Shown here: positions 1 to 11,868 of the stretch, piece by piece
Layout: every line of letters starts with the position of its first letter
Position numbering within the stretch: the stretch's first letter is position 1
Assembly (NCBI RefSeq): GCF_022201045.2
Contig: NC_068556.1
Span: forward strand, 4,814,001 to 4,878,000
Reading direction: 5' to 3'
From: Citrus sinensis
Lineage: Eukaryota; Streptophyta; Magnoliopsida; Sapindales; Rutaceae
Length of the DNA: 64,000 bases
Notes under the pieces: generated by a model
The model's input: the letters and a program-made list of their open reading frames with translations, nothing else
Told to the model about the DNA's origin: nothing
Database searches by the model: none
Program-made: the position numbers and the translations under genes

Positions 1-918
1 GTGTGTGAATCAATTCAATTAAAATCCATTCCCAAAATCTTCAATATCCACAGCCTTTGCCTTGAACAAAGAAAAGAGTAGGTCAAACTAATCTTATCAT
101 CTTGATCTCCATTTTTTTTTCTTTTACAGGCATTTGTGTGCATTTTCTTTTGAATTTTTTTTTTATTTTTTTTTTTTAGTCAGGAGCTTTCACTCTACCC
201 CTTAAGGTAGCCTTCTTCTCATGGTAGATTATCCTCTACATACTGGTGGTACATATGCCCAAATTACTCAAGGATAGCTTCACTCTTACGGGTTATAGGT
301 AGCTATTTCGGACTATGGTGCCTGTGTATACTACACTGTATTGTGGAGATAAGAATCAAGACAAACAGTCATTTACTTAATTTAAAATTCTCAACTTAGG
401 CTGCGTCAATCTCAAATTCTAAGTCAAAATTATGAAAGAATTGATATTAGTGCTCATGGTTTAAAGAATCTCAATTAAGAGGAAATCAACACAAGAATCA
501 AGTATAAACTAAGGTAATATTCAACCCTTTCTAAGAATCATATTCATTGTCAATCAAATTCTTATCACTGGCTAATATTCAAAACATTTTTTTTGTTTGT
601 TTGTTTTTTTTAAAAGAAAAAGAAAAAGACGAAGCAACAAAAACTAAGTTCGAAATCCACCCCCCCACACTTAATTCTTACATTGTCCTCAATGTAAGCC
701 TAAGCTAACAAAAGACAGAATTAAACATGGGAAAATGAGATGAGACACACAAACAGAAACAAACAAAATTCAACACAACGTAGGTAAAGTAAATAAGAAT
801 GAGAGGGAGAAAAATCAAATCTGTTATGGCGTGCTCTCAAAATCTTTTCTCTAGCCATTGGGTTGCCTCCCAATAAGCGCTTGGTTTATTGTCCTCAGCC
901 TGACCTGGTTCTCAAGTT
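1..918 (-). other. 3' noncoding region of the Ty3/gypsy element
   Basis: Between the integrase stop and the left edge there is no supported reading frame. The segment near 655-705, read on the minus strand, contains the phrase about a stretch preceding GTGTGGGGGG that is common after the integrase of plant Athila/Tat elements. T-rich runs lie near 110-178 and 583-612. I found no copy of the 5' LTR start here, so the 3' LTR is presumed to lie beyond position 1. Confidence 0.6.
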
Positions 919-2170
919 TCACTCATCAACGTACGCAGGTTCATAAAGTGGAGCCTCCTCTACATTGAGTGTTTGAAAATTTTCATAATAAGGCTTCAAC
1001 CTATGACCATTAACTTTGAACTCTTTACCTATCGTTAAGCTCCTGATCTCAACTGCACTATGATGAAAAATATTAATAACAACAAAAGGCCCAACCCATC
1101 GAGAACGTAACTTACCTGGAAACAACTTAAGGCGAGAATGGAATAGCAAAACTTTCTGTCCAACTTTAAAATTCTTTCTCAAGATCTGCTTGTCATGAAA
1201 AACCTTAGTCTTTTCCTTATAGATTCGTGAACTCTCATAGGCATCATTTCGAATTTCCTCTAATTCTTGCAATTGGAGCTTTCTGTGTTGGCCGGCGGCG
1301 TCCAGTTCCATGTTACATTGTTTCACAGCCCACCATGCTTTATGTTCAAGTTCCACTGGAAGATGACAAGGCTTACCATATACCAACCTGTAGGGTGACA
1401 TACCAACAAGAGTTTTGTATGCGGTCCTATATGTCCAAAGTGCATCATCAAGCCGTAGGCTCCAGTCCTTTCTATTCGGATTAATTGTCTTTTCAAGGAT
1501 TGATTTCACTTCCCTATTAGACACCTCAACTTGCCCACTAGTTTGGAGATGGTAAGATGTAGATACCTTGTGAGTGATGTTGTATTTTCGAAAGAGGGCT
1601 TCTATTGACCTGTTACAAAAGTGAGTGCCTCTGTCGCTGATAATTGCCTTTGGTGTTCCAAACCTTGTAAAGATGTTACTCTTTATAAAATCTACTACAA
1701 CCTTAGAATCGTTAGTTCGGGTGGCTTTTGCTTCCACCCATTTTGAAACATAATCAACCCCAAGAACAATATAGAGATTACCAAATGATAAAGGAAATGG
1801 TCCCATGAAGTCGATGCCTCAAACATAAAAAATCTCAACTATAAGAATGAGAGATTGTGGCATTTGATTTCTAGGTCCCAAATTACCTGTTCTCTGACAA
1901 CGATCACAAGATTTGCAAAACAAATATGCGTCCTTAAATAGTGATGGCCAATAAAAACCGCTCACAAGTACCTTAAGGGCTGTTCTCTTTGGTTCAAAAT
2001 GTCCTCCACAAGCTAAAGTATGACAAAATGTGAGAATAGAAGTAAATTCAGTTTCGGGTACGCACCTTCTAATAACTTGATCAGAACAATGCTTCCATAA
2101 GTATGGCTCATCCCACACATAGTACTTGGCATCACTCTTGATCTTGGCCTTTTGTGCATGGGTTATCTCT
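919..2170 (-). pseudogene. Integrase domain of the Ty3/gypsy element (interrupted)
   Basis: Integrase inserts element cDNA into the host genome. The N-terminal HHCC zinc-binding region (HTLACGGH, then CKSCDRC) lies at about 1880-2040, and the DDE core follows: D in [11 protein letters not shown] in ISDRGTHF, E in NREVKS. A GPF-containing C-terminal module (RSRWVGPF) is present near 1090-1110. A single in-frame TGA at 1819-1821 separates the zinc region from the core; it sits where this family normally has a Trp. The part after the stop is open for 295 codons to a TGA-type end at 919. Confidence 0.88.
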
Positions 2171-3970
2171 TCTGGTACTGTCCTGGTAACCAAGTAATTG
2201 ACAATATCTGCATACCAAGGAGTAACTATATCTACTTGTAATAACTGCTCATCTAGAAAGTTCTCGTGCAATGGAAGTGCATCTTCGTTATGGATAAGTC
2301 GACTCAAATGATCTGCCACTAAATTCTCAGAACCTCTCTTATCTAAAATCTCTAAGTCAAATTCTTGCAATAGAAGTATCCATCGAATAAGGCGCGGCTT
2401 GGCATCCTTTTTTATGAGCAAGTACCTAATAGCTGCATGGTCAGAGTAAACGATTACCTTAGATCCAATTAAATAAGAACGAAATTTCTCTAAGGCAAAG
2501 ATAACTGCTAAAAGTTCTTTCTCGGTAGTGGAGTAGTTAAGTTGTGCATCATTCAATATACGAGAGGCATAATAAATGACATGAGGAAGCTTGCCCACAC
2601 GCTGGCCCAACACGGCTCCAACAGCATAGTCACTGGCATCGCACATAATCTCAAATGGTAAATCCCAGTTTGGTGGTTGAATCACAGGGGTCAATGTCAA
2701 AACCTCTTTTAACTTCTTAAAAGTTCTTTGGCACTCTTCATTGAAGTCAAACGTTGCATCCTTTTGAAGTAAATTGCAGAGAGGTAAAGTTATCTTAGAG
2801 AAGTCCTTGATAAACCTGCGATAGAAACCTGCATGACCAAGAAAAGAATGAACCTCCCTCACACTAGTGGAAGGTGGTAAGGAGCGTATAAGATCTATTT
2901 TAGATTTATCAACTTCAATCCCCTTTTCAGAAATAACATGGCCTAGTACAATATCTTGATTAACCATAAAATGACATTGTTCCCAATTAAGCACAAGGTT
3001 AGTGTCAATGCATCGTTTAAGAACAAGTGTAAGGTTATCTAAACATTTATCGAAAGAATCACCATAAACTGTAAAATCATCCATAAATACCTCAATGATG
3101 TTCTCCACATAATTAGAAAAAATACTCATCATACACCTTTGGAAAGTAGCAGGAGCGTTATAGAGACCAAACGGCATGCGTCGGTAAGCAAATGTTCCGA
3201 AGGGGCATGTGAATGTCGTTTTCTCTTGGTCTTCCGGAGCGATAACGATCTGATTATAACCTGAGTAACCATCAAGAAAACAATAATGAGAGTGACCACT
3301 TAACCTTTCAAGCATTTGATCAATGAATGACAGAGGAAAATGATCCTTGCGAGTGGCTGCATTCAGTTTGCGATAGTCAATGCAAACTCTCCACCCAGTT
3401 TGAACTCTAGTTGGCACAAGCTCGTTTTCTTCATTCTTGACCACTGTGATGCCTGATTTTTTTTTTAACTACTTGCACAGGACTCACCCATTTACTATCA
3501 GAAATGGGATAAATAATCCCCACATTAAGGAGTTTTAGTATCTCTTTTTTTACGACTTCCATCATTGGTGGATTAAGGCGGCGTTGTGCATCTCTCATTG
3601 GTTTAAACCCTTCCTCTAGTAAAATGCGATGCATGCACATGGAATGACTAATTCCCTTAATGTCGGCAATGGTCCAGCAAATCACCGTCTTGTGATCCTG
3701 AAGCACCCTAATTAACTTTTCTTGTTGAACTGAGGTGAGGATTTTAGCAATTATGACTGGAAGTGTTTCATTATCACCTAAGTAAATATATTGCAGGTGT
3801 TCTGGGAGTGGTTTAAGTTCTAAGGTAGGTGTCTGCACAATTGAAGGTAAAAGTTTCTCGTTTAATAAAGGCAATTTAAGGTAAGAAACATTATACCCAT
3901 TGGTGCGTAATGTGACTGCTCCATCTAAGATTGCCATAACTTCCTTTACCTCATCATCCAACTTTATCAA
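2171..3970 (-). pseudogene. Reverse transcriptase-RNase H region of the Ty3/gypsy element (frameshifted)
   Basis: The 5' part (3431-3970) carries the pre-RT linker and the start of the RT fingers ([14 protein letters not shown]). It then shifts frame within an A-run (minus strand) at about 3457-3466. The next frame carries RT motifs CIDYRKLN, the palm motif FMDDF, and LGHVIS. RNase H follows, with [13 protein letters not shown], the TEKEL motif and [10 protein letters not shown]. All catalytic motifs are visible, but the shift separates them from the upstream reading frame. Confidence 0.9.
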
Positions 3971-4042
3971 ATTTGCATGTTCCTTAGAATCATCTTTCGT
4001 AAGATTTTTGCTTATGGCAATTTCAAAACTGTCATTACCGGA

Positions 4043-4640
4043 TTATTCAAAGAAATCCTGCACCAAAGTATTAATATCATCCATGGCAAAAACAAAATGA
4101 ACATCACTAGGATACCTCATTGCCTCAAAGATATTGAAGCGAATCACTTCACCATCGAATTCCATTGTGAGGGTTCCATCGTGAACATCAATCTTGGTTC
4201 GGGCTGTCTTAAGAAATGGCCGCCCCAACAGAATAAGAGTGGGATTGGGCGACAACTCATCCTCCATTTTAAAAATCAGCTGGAAAGACCAATTCATTGA
4301 CCTGCACAAGAACATCTTCCATAACCCCTTTCGGGTAAGCATTAGATCTGTCAGCCAATTGAATAATTATACAAGTTTCTTCCATTGGACCTAAATTCAA
4401 GGAGTTATAAATCGAATATGGCATAACATTAATTGAGGCCCCTAAATCTAGCATATATCTTTCGAATCTGGTATTACCAATAGCGCAGGGGATAGTGAAA
4501 GTACCTGGATCCTTGCACTTAGGCGGAAGTTTTCTTTGAAGTACAGCAGAAACATTCTCTCCAACACTTACCTTTTCGTTACCGCTCAACTTTCGCTTGT
4601 TGCTGCATAACTCCTTCAAAAACTTTGCATAACGCGGCAC
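4043..4640 (-). pseudogene. Aspartic protease region of the Ty3/gypsy element (frameshifted)
   Basis: The retropepsin-like active site appears as MLDLGASINVMPYS near 4430-4460. The frame runs into a stop at about 4269, and homologous sequence resumes in another frame (LLGRPFLKTARTKIDVHDG), pointing to a small deletion near 4270-4290. Upstream in frame, a TAA at 4710-4712 separates it from gag; it lies where a Gln codon would be a one-base change away. Confidence 0.85.
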
Positions 4641-4709
4641 TTGTTTAATAGCATCAAGTAGAGGAATATTTACCTCTACTTTACGAAAGGTCTCAAAGAT
4701 CTCTTTTTC

Positions 4710-6329
4710 TTACTCCTCTTTCTTGGATTGTTTAAATCTGCTAGGAAATGGTGGAGGAATGGAGAGAGTCTTAATTCGAGGTGATGGGATACTTACCTGG
4801 CTAGATGGATCGACTGGCAATGTCGAGTGGGAATCATCTTTCTTTATTAAAGGAAGAGCCTCAGGGGAGGAATTGGTCACAGAGGGCGATGATGTTATGG
4901 ATACTTTTGATGGCTTAGCTAATAATGGTTCCAATTGCTTCCCGCTCCTAAGAGACATAGCACTAGCATTCTCCTTTGGATTAATTTTTGGTTGAGAAGG
5001 TAACTTTCCTGAAGTTCTAACCTCTATCCTACTCATAGATGTGGCCAATTGGCCAATTTGATTCTCTAAATGTTGGAGCTGTGTCTGGGTAGTCTGTTGG
5101 AATTGTATAAAGTTAGTAGCGAGAGCTTTTACAAGATCTTCCAAAGACGTACCTTGATTTTAAGGAGGTGGAGGTGGCCGAACTTGGTAAGGCTGTTGCA
5201 CCCGCTGTTGGGGGTAGCCCGGTGGTCGAGATGGTGCCACATTAAGAATGCCTTGTTGTTGGTTACCATACCTAAAATTAGGGTGATCCTTCCACCCTTC
5301 ATTGTAAAAATTAGAGTATGGATTATACCTTTGTCTTGGTTGGCCTAGGAACCCCTCAACTGCGTTGGCCTGCTCATGTGATCCCTCTTGGAGAGTAGGG
5401 CACATATCAGTCGCATGCCCGACCATGGAACAAACGCCACATGGTCTCGCTTGTTGCCCTAGAGCTAATTGTTGCACTAAAGAAGTAAGATTTGAAACTT
5501 GTTTTTCTAGAGAAGTAGTACTTGCCTCATTGACTCGCTTAGGTGGCGGCAGTAGATCGTTCCTAGTATTGAACTGTTGGGAATTAGCAGCCATGTTAGC
5601 AATGAGATTTCGGGCTGCTTCTGGTGTCTTATCCACGAGTGCTCTTCCACTAGCGGCATCAATCATACTCCTATCCATAGGGAGTAAACCCTCATAAAAG
5701 TATTGAATAAAAAGTTGATCACTTATTTGATGGTGAGGGCAACTAGCACATAACTTTTTGAATCGTTCCCAATAGTCGTAGAGCGGCTCTCCATTATACT
5801 GTCGAATTCCACAAATTTCTTTTCGAATGTTGCCAGCTTTTGATGCTGGGAAATATTTCTCCAAAAATAGTTGACGCATCTCATTCCATGTAGTGACAGT
5901 ACTGGAGGGAAGATAGATCAACCATTCCTTGGCTGAATCCGCCAAAGAGAATGGGAAGGCCATTAGCTTAACTTGCTCTTCCGAAACTCCGGCTAGTTTC
6001 ATTGTGGAGCAGACCACATGGAACTCCTTCAAGTGCTTATTTGGATCCTCTCCTGCAAGACCATAAAAAGTAGGAAGAAGATGAATCATCCCAGATTTGA
6101 GTTCAAAGTTTACCTGAGGGTTTGGATTCTCAATGCATAAGGGTTGCTGGTCCAAGTTAGGAGCTGCCAACTCTTTAAGTGTTCGGTTGTTATTCTGAGC
6201 CATTGGTTCGGGTTCTGGGCTGCTTGGCTCTGTCTTCGGGAGTGGAATGTGGATGGCAAAATCGAGTTCTGAATATGATGAGGTTGCTCTAAGTTGTTCA
6301 AGTTTCAATCGAATGTCCTCTATGCTCAT
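4710..6329 (-). pseudogene. Gag region of the Ty3/gypsy element (nonsense codon inside)
   Basis: Gag forms the particle that packages element RNA. The first 389 codons (6329 down to 5160) hold the retrotransposon gag domain, including the conserved stretch WNEMRQLFLEKYFPASKA, and a zinc knuckle C-x2-C-x4-H-x4-C (CGVCSMVGHATDMC). After a proline-rich run a TAA at 5160-5162 interrupts the frame. The same frame resumes with a Gln-rich coiled-coil-like segment (FQQTTQTQLQHLENQIGQLA) and continues to another TAA at 4710-4712. Confidence 0.9.
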
Positions 6330-6461
6330 GAAAATCTAAATATAGAACAAAAACAAAATAACTAATTAAAATAAAATAAATAAATAAAATGAGAAAAGAA
6401 ATAAAGAAAAAAATAAATAAATAAAAATAAAACGAGTGATAATAAACAAACTAGATGCTAG

Positions 6462-6479
6462 TCCCCGGCAACGGCGCCA
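6462..6479 (-). promoter_or_regulatory. Primer binding site of the Ty3/gypsy element
   Basis: On the minus strand the sequence is TGGCGCCGTTGCCGGGGA, the tRNA-Asp-type primer site widespread in plant Athila/Tat elements. It lies seven bases inside the 5' LTR end, as expected for first-strand priming. Confidence 0.9.
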
Positions 6480-6486
6480 AAAATTT

Positions 6487-8104
6487 TGTAGTGTCGTTAA
6501 GGTGCACCAAATTTAAAACCTTACCACTAATATAAATACTTAGTACAGAACGAGTAAGGATCGATCCCACAAAAACTATGTAGTTATATTTATTATCAAC
6601 TCTAAAGCAAGAAATAAAATAATAGTAGTAATAATAATAGTAATAATAATATAAATTAATCTAACTAAAGAAAATGCCAATTATAAATAAAAAAGGGGTT
6701 TATGAATTTTTAACTAAATACTAAGAAGTAAAGAAATTAAAACTACGAACAAGAATTTACTAAAAACTCTAATTAAAGGAGAAAGAAATAATAATGATGA
6801 AAACTTTGGTTACAGGATCATTCGCCACCACCAACCATGCACATAATATATCAATTATATCATTAATTTATATTAAAACTATCAACCATACACAACAATA
6901 AGCTCTGCTAGTCTCAATCTTTCCTTAGTGCGTCGTTAGGCAAAATAAGCTCTTCACCTAATCTCTAACCATTAAATAATTTAAAACAAGCTCTTTAAAA
7001 TTAAGATAATTGAAGCATTAAACAGAGAAAGATATTAGATTGATCAAGGCAATAAACACACAAGCTCGGATTATTTAACCTAGGTTATGTTCTTCAATTG
7101 AAATCACTAATTCCAACCTGCTACTAATGATTAAAATATCAAGACAATTACAGATCAAGAATTTTAATCTAGCAATAAAATTTATTCAAGTCCTATCTAA
7201 TTGGCCACTCAAATAAAATAAGAATAAACCATGAACATTAATTATAGAAGAACATAAACAATCTTAATTAAATAAATTGAATGATAGAATTTAAATTTAA
7301 TTGCATAGCATGTTTAGGGTTTTGAATTCACCCTCAACCAAATAAAAATCTAGCCTACCATAATTGAATTGGGAATAAGAGAATTGATAAAAACCAATCA
7401 TGGAGATTAATTCAAGCGGCTGTTGATTTTCCTCTTGCTGCCGAATTGGATCTGCCCTCTTCCAAAGTCTCTTGCTGCCTGAATTCTTCTCCTTTGTTTT
7501 TTTTCCTTCTTGCCGCCGAATTGCCTCTGCCCTCCTTTTTTTCTGTCAAGCGGCTGCAATCTCCTTTTATAATGCTAGTTGACCGAATCCTTCTCCAACA
7601 AGAATAAAGAAATCCTTTTTCCATTCTAATTGAAATCCTTTTCCAATTTAATGCCACCAAAAGCCATTAATTCCAACTTTTGAAAGTCAATTGTGGGCCC
7701 GTTTAAATACTTTCTACTTTTGCAATGCCATGCACGTGTACTCCAATTGACAATTGGAAATAATTAAATCTTTTAATTATTCAATATTTCTCAATTAGAT
7801 TAATTACTTTGATTTCTTCCACTCGGTTTTATCAATTTTTGTTTGTATTTTTGTCTTCCAATTTAATCTTTATTCCTTCTCAATTTAAACTTCTTCATGC
7901 CCTTTTTATTCATAATCTCCAATTGATTCCCTATTCAATAAAATAATTTAATTAATTAAAAATAAAAATAACTAGTAATTAAATAATTAAGGGTAAAATA
8001 TGTATAATTTAAAAATTAACTAAAATAACTAGAATATTTAAGACCAAAACAAGAAAAAGATGGAGAAATTAATAGTAAAATATATGAAAAATATGCACTT
8101 ATCA
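6487..8104 (-). repeat. 5' LTR of the Ty3/gypsy element
   Basis: On the minus strand the LTR begins TGATAAGTGCATA at 8104 and ends CGACACTACA at 6487, giving TG...CA termini over 1618 bp. It ends next to the primer site and begins exactly where copia coding sequence stops. The five bases outside it (8105-8109, acccc) are the expected target duplication; the partner copy should flank the unseen 3' LTR. Confidence 0.88.
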
Positions 8105-10150
8105 ACCCCATATGTTTGTGTGAAGCCTTGTGCCACTAATCGAGCTTTATACATTTCTACCTCTCCATCTACCTTATATATCACTGTGAAAACCCATTTA
8201 CTTCCAACCACTTTCTTATCATTTGGTAGGTCAATTACTTCTCAAGTTCCATTATTATGGAATGCTCTCATTTCCTCCTGCACAACTTTCTCTCACTTTA
8301 GATCTTTGAAAGTCTTGGGATATTTTTTAGAATTACCACACTATCAATCTTTGTTATGAAGGCTCTAAACCCAAAGATAATTTTGTGCAGGTTATAAAAT
8401 TGGAAATATGATGTTTCATGCATGTTTTTACCCCTTTCCGTATTGCAATCGGAAAATCCAAGTCACTACTCACTCTAGGATCTAGTTCTTAGTTCAATGA
8501 TTGGTCTTGCTGAGGAGCTTTTGGCCTTCGAGAGTAAACTTGAAGTGGTCTCTCAGAAATTACTTTGCCCCATTGATCATGACTTGGAACAGCACTAGGG
8601 ATAAGAAATGGGCTTAGACTTCAGTTTTCTGGAGATGGTTGGACATTGACATTTTCTTATTCTATTAGGGCAGAATTCATGGGTAAAAATGAGACATCTT
8701 TTGATATTGGAAGTGATATAGTAGGATCCCAATGACATCTTCATCAAAATTCTCCCCTAGAGATGGGTGTTGGGATAAAAAGGTTGATTTTAAAAAAAGT
8801 TTACATCAAACGAGATAAAAATCTCTTAAGAAAAGGAGAATAACATTTGTACCCTTTTTGGGATGGAGAATATCCAACAAATACATATTTAAGAGCCTTG
8901 AGATCGAGTTTGCTTCGGTTGGATTGTTTATTATGGAGAAACATTGTGCAGCCGAATATCTTTAGGGACACCATGTTAAAAAAATTTACAGTTGGAAAAC
9001 GATCAAGAAGGAAACTCAAAGGAGTTCTAAATTAAAGTTTTTTTTAGGGTAAATGATTAATTAAATATGTTGATGTGAGAATTGCCTCACCCTAATAGGA
9101 ATTTTGAACAAAATTAGTGAACATTATTGATCGAGCAACTCCAACAAATGTCAATTCTTTCTTTCTGCAACCTCGTTTTGTTTAAGTGTGTCAACACAAG
9201 AACTTTGATGGTATATCCCATTATTCCCTAAATACTGGCTAAATTCATTTGAGAAATACTTCCTTCCATTATCTGTTCTAAGAACATTTATATTGGATTA
9301 AAAAATATTTTGGATAAATTTATGGAACTGTTGAAACCAGTAAAATGCCTTAGATTTATTTCCATCAAGTACACCCAACACATCCTAGTATAGTCATCTA
9401 TGAAAGTGAAAACCATTGAGTTCTAGTTAAATTAACTGTTTTGGATGGACCTCAGATATCACTATAAATCAACTGAAAAGGTCTTGATAGTTTGTAGATG
9501 TGTGACGAATAATTAACTCTGGATTGTTTAGAAAAGACCCAATGTTCAAACTGAAACAAAACTTTTTCTTTATTGATGAAAAGATTTGGATACAAAACTT
9601 TCGTATAAGAAAAGCTTGGATGCCTTAAGCATTGATGCCATAACATAATATCATAATAGAAGACATAGACATTTTATTTTGTGACTTAACTCTACTGGAA
9701 TCCCTAACTCCTGAGAGGTAGTATAGGCCATCTTTTCTCTTAGCAATGTCAATCATCTTCCCCAAAGAACAATCCTGAAATTCACAGTGAGAGGAGAAAA
9801 ATGCCACAACATAATTCATATCTTTTGTTAACTTACTAAATAACAAAAGATTATATGTCAACTTCGGCACATGTAAATCGATTTTAAAATCATATTCAGT
9901 AAGCCCTTCGCTATTGCAGGTGACATTTTTTCATCCACAACCCACACATTGTTCCTGTTATTACACTTGTCATAGTCCTTAAGGACATTCATTGACCCAA
10001 TCATAAGGTTAGAGGCCCTTGCATCTACAATCTAACAACCTGCTTACTATGACTTTGACGGAAAGTGTGACTTATTTTACCTATTTATGTCATAATTGTA
10101 GTAGGAATGTTTGGGTTTTGACTCTCAGATCCTGTTGACACCTTATTTTG
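8105..10150 (-). pseudogene. Copia protease, integrase and 5' RT remnants
   Basis: Read on the minus strand, 9625-9870 has the post-protease segment (LHVPKLTYNLLL, then SHCEFQD), and 9452-9646 has the GAG-pre-integrase motif LWHQCLRHPS. 8801-9019 has the integrase C-terminal motif IFGCTMF...KALKYVFVGYSPSQKGYKCY. 8110-8370 has the RT start (KKVVGSKWVFTV, then YKARLVAQGFTQTYG). These are in different frames with intervening stops. The RT portion stops at the gypsy LTR just after TQTYGV. Confidence 0.85.
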
Positions 10151-10343
10151 GTTTATAAAGTTGCCATAACATCTTCACTTGCTCTGTTGAGAAGTTAAAT
10201 CCAGCAACTTTACCCAAAGCTAATTCCATTATACGGGCTGATCTAGATTGCTTGCGTTGTTTCCTTGGTTTCCAGTCAGTTGGCTTGCTATGTAAGTCTC
10301 GACAAGTTTCATGAGTGTGATAGGGCTTGTTATAATAATAACA

Positions 10344-11166
10344 TCAGACCTTGTCTTTGGACTGAGATACATGGCCATTATCTTGTTTGTTTGCTGCAAG
10401 AGCCTCGCCTCGTGTTTCCAAGGAAGGAGCGTATTGGCTGGAAGGATTCATCATCACACATTTCCTATTTTCCTCTCTCCTTACCTCAGCAAACAATTCT
10501 CGAAGGGTTGGAAAAGGCTTCATCCCGAGCAATCTTCCACGTACTTCATCCAAGTTCGGATTTAATCCCTGTAAAAAATCAAAAGTACGCTCTTTCTTAA
10601 GCATTTTCTTATATTTTTCTACATCAATAGTATAGGACCATCCCATCTCATAAAAAATATCTATTTTTTGCCACAAACTCCATTAAGAAATTGTAATATT
10701 AAGTGACCATGAGACTTCCTTGTCTGGTGTTGCGAATCTTTGATCAAATCTCAAAACATTAAGATGTGTTTTCAAGATCGAAATAAATTTCTTGTACTGC
10801 CTCTCAAATCTCCTTTGTTGTCTTGTAAAATAGATAAGTTCGTCCAATACTTGGCTCCATAGAATTAATGAGCCAAGCCATAACAATCAAATTTTCTGCT
10901 TCCCAAGTGCTATAATTTGGTGTTGTATCTGAAGGAGGTGTTATTGCCCCTGTCAAGTAGCCAACCTTTCCTCTACCCCTGTTGACAAGAATAACATATT
11001 GAAACCATTCTCGAAAATTCAGTCTGTTAAGTTTGTGCTGAGTGATTTGCAAAGAGTGGCTGTCAAAAGAAGGTATAGATGAAGATCCGAATATGGATCC
11101 TAGAGATGCTTGGTTTGCTATAGTAGAAGACACTTTTGAGGTCATATTTAGTGGTTCTCCAGTCAT
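10344..11166 (-). pseudogene. Copia gag remnant
   Basis: Two open pieces (10804-11166 and 10344-10676) together cover a copia gag. They show a Ser-rich N-terminus, HKLNRLNFREW (usual form KLNGxNYxxW), the stretch WEAENLIVMAWLINSME, then FLQGLNPNLDEVRGRLLG and PFPTLRELFAEVRREE. The segment between them (10677-10803) is frameshifted. The start codon lies about 35 bases inside the primer site. No zinc knuckle is recognisable before the frame is lost. Confidence 0.85.
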
Positions 11167-11202
11167 TTAAAAAATCAAAACAAATCATTGACTAATAACC
11201 TT

Positions 11203-11214
11203 GCTCTGATACTA
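11203..11214 (-). promoter_or_regulatory. Primer binding site of the outer copia element
   Basis: The minus strand reads TAGTATCAGAGC, one base off the TGGTATCAGAGC initiator-Met tRNA site used by most copia elements. It is directly adjacent to the LTR. Confidence 0.8.
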
Positions 11215-11451
11215 TGAAACAAGAATACTAATGAATGAATGATTCTTTTTCCCACTTTCTCATTAACTTTGACAGAATATATACACTTAGAAAGCCAATC
11301 AAAAAATGAAACAAAATAAAGAATCTCGAAATTATGTAACATAATCCTACAATATCTCACTAATATATGTTTTACTATTTTGACTAAATCAAATAATAAA
11401 GGAAAAGATACACCGAAAAATATCTACAATTAATTGACTAAATCTCCAACA
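11215..11451 (-). repeat. 5' LTR of the outer copia element
   Basis: On the minus strand it begins TGTTGGAGATTTAGTC at 11451 and ends in CA at 11215, immediately before the primer site. Its length of 237 bp is short but within the copia range. The partner LTR is outside the window. Confidence 0.78.
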
Positions 11452-11456
11452 ACCCG

Positions 11457-11860
11457 CAAAGCGGATTTTGATTGTTTGTGAATGTAGTAAAGAGTGGAAT
11501 CTAATTTCTTCCAGCACAGCCAAAAGATTTGGAAATTTAGATGTGTTATTTTTCATTTTTGTGTGGAGACTTCTTTTGCTTCCATTCGAAACAATTAACA
11601 CTTGTAACTTTAGTCACAATGGCTCTTTTGAGAGTAACGAGATGATAAGGCTATTAGTTTCAAGATTAATGAGTGAACTGATGTTGATCAAGTAGGCAAC
11701 AACTAGCCTCATTGATAAGCACAATTAGCAAATTGATCCTATGTACTGAGCTCTTCTTCTTTCTTTGCAGTCAATGTTCAAATCAAGATCTTCTTTATCT
11801 GATTCAGTAGCTTTTGGTTCTTTAATTTAGTCACTAATTCCATGTTATGTATGTTCATTT
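11457..11860. other. Intergenic stretch between copia LTR and hAT-like element
   Basis: No supported gene. Short open frames on both strands have no recognisable domain. Confidence 0.5.
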
Positions 11861-11868
11861 GACAAATG

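Larger units (their letters stand above)
1..8104 (-). mobile_element. Ty3/gypsy LTR retrotransposon, Athila/Tat-like, decayed, 3' LTR outside window
   Basis: The element reads on the minus strand: 5' LTR (6487-8104), a tRNA-type primer site, gag with a CCHC knuckle, protease, RT-RNase H, integrase, then a long noncoding tail reaching position 1. The order PR-RT-RH-INT defines Ty3/gypsy. The primer site is the tRNA-Asp-like one typical of Athila/Tat elements (established knowledge). The reading frame carries at least three nonsense codons (5160-5162, 4710-4712, 1819-1821) and two frameshifts (about 4270-4290, and in an A-run near 3457-3466), so it cannot encode an active polyprotein. The 5' LTR abuts copia coding sequence at 8105, so this is a nested insertion. 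No second LTR is seen, so it should lie left of the window. Confidence 0.93.
8105..11451 (-). mobile_element. Ty1/copia retrotransposon, decayed, split by the Ty3 insertion
   Basis: The order on the minus strand is short LTR, primer site, gag, degraded protease, GAG-pre-integrase, integrase end, start of reverse transcriptase. That order (integrase before RT) defines Ty1/copia. The RT reading frame breaks off at 8105 at the Ty3 LTR, so the rest of the RT, RNase H and the 3' LTR should lie left of the window beyond the Ty3 element. Multiple frameshifts and stops show it is old. The bases outside the LTR (11452-11456, acccg) would be one target duplication. Confidence 0.88.

Noticed and set aside
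1227..1484. Plus-strand open frame opposite the gypsy integrase
   Set aside because: It is the complement of a clear integrase core and has no domain of its own.
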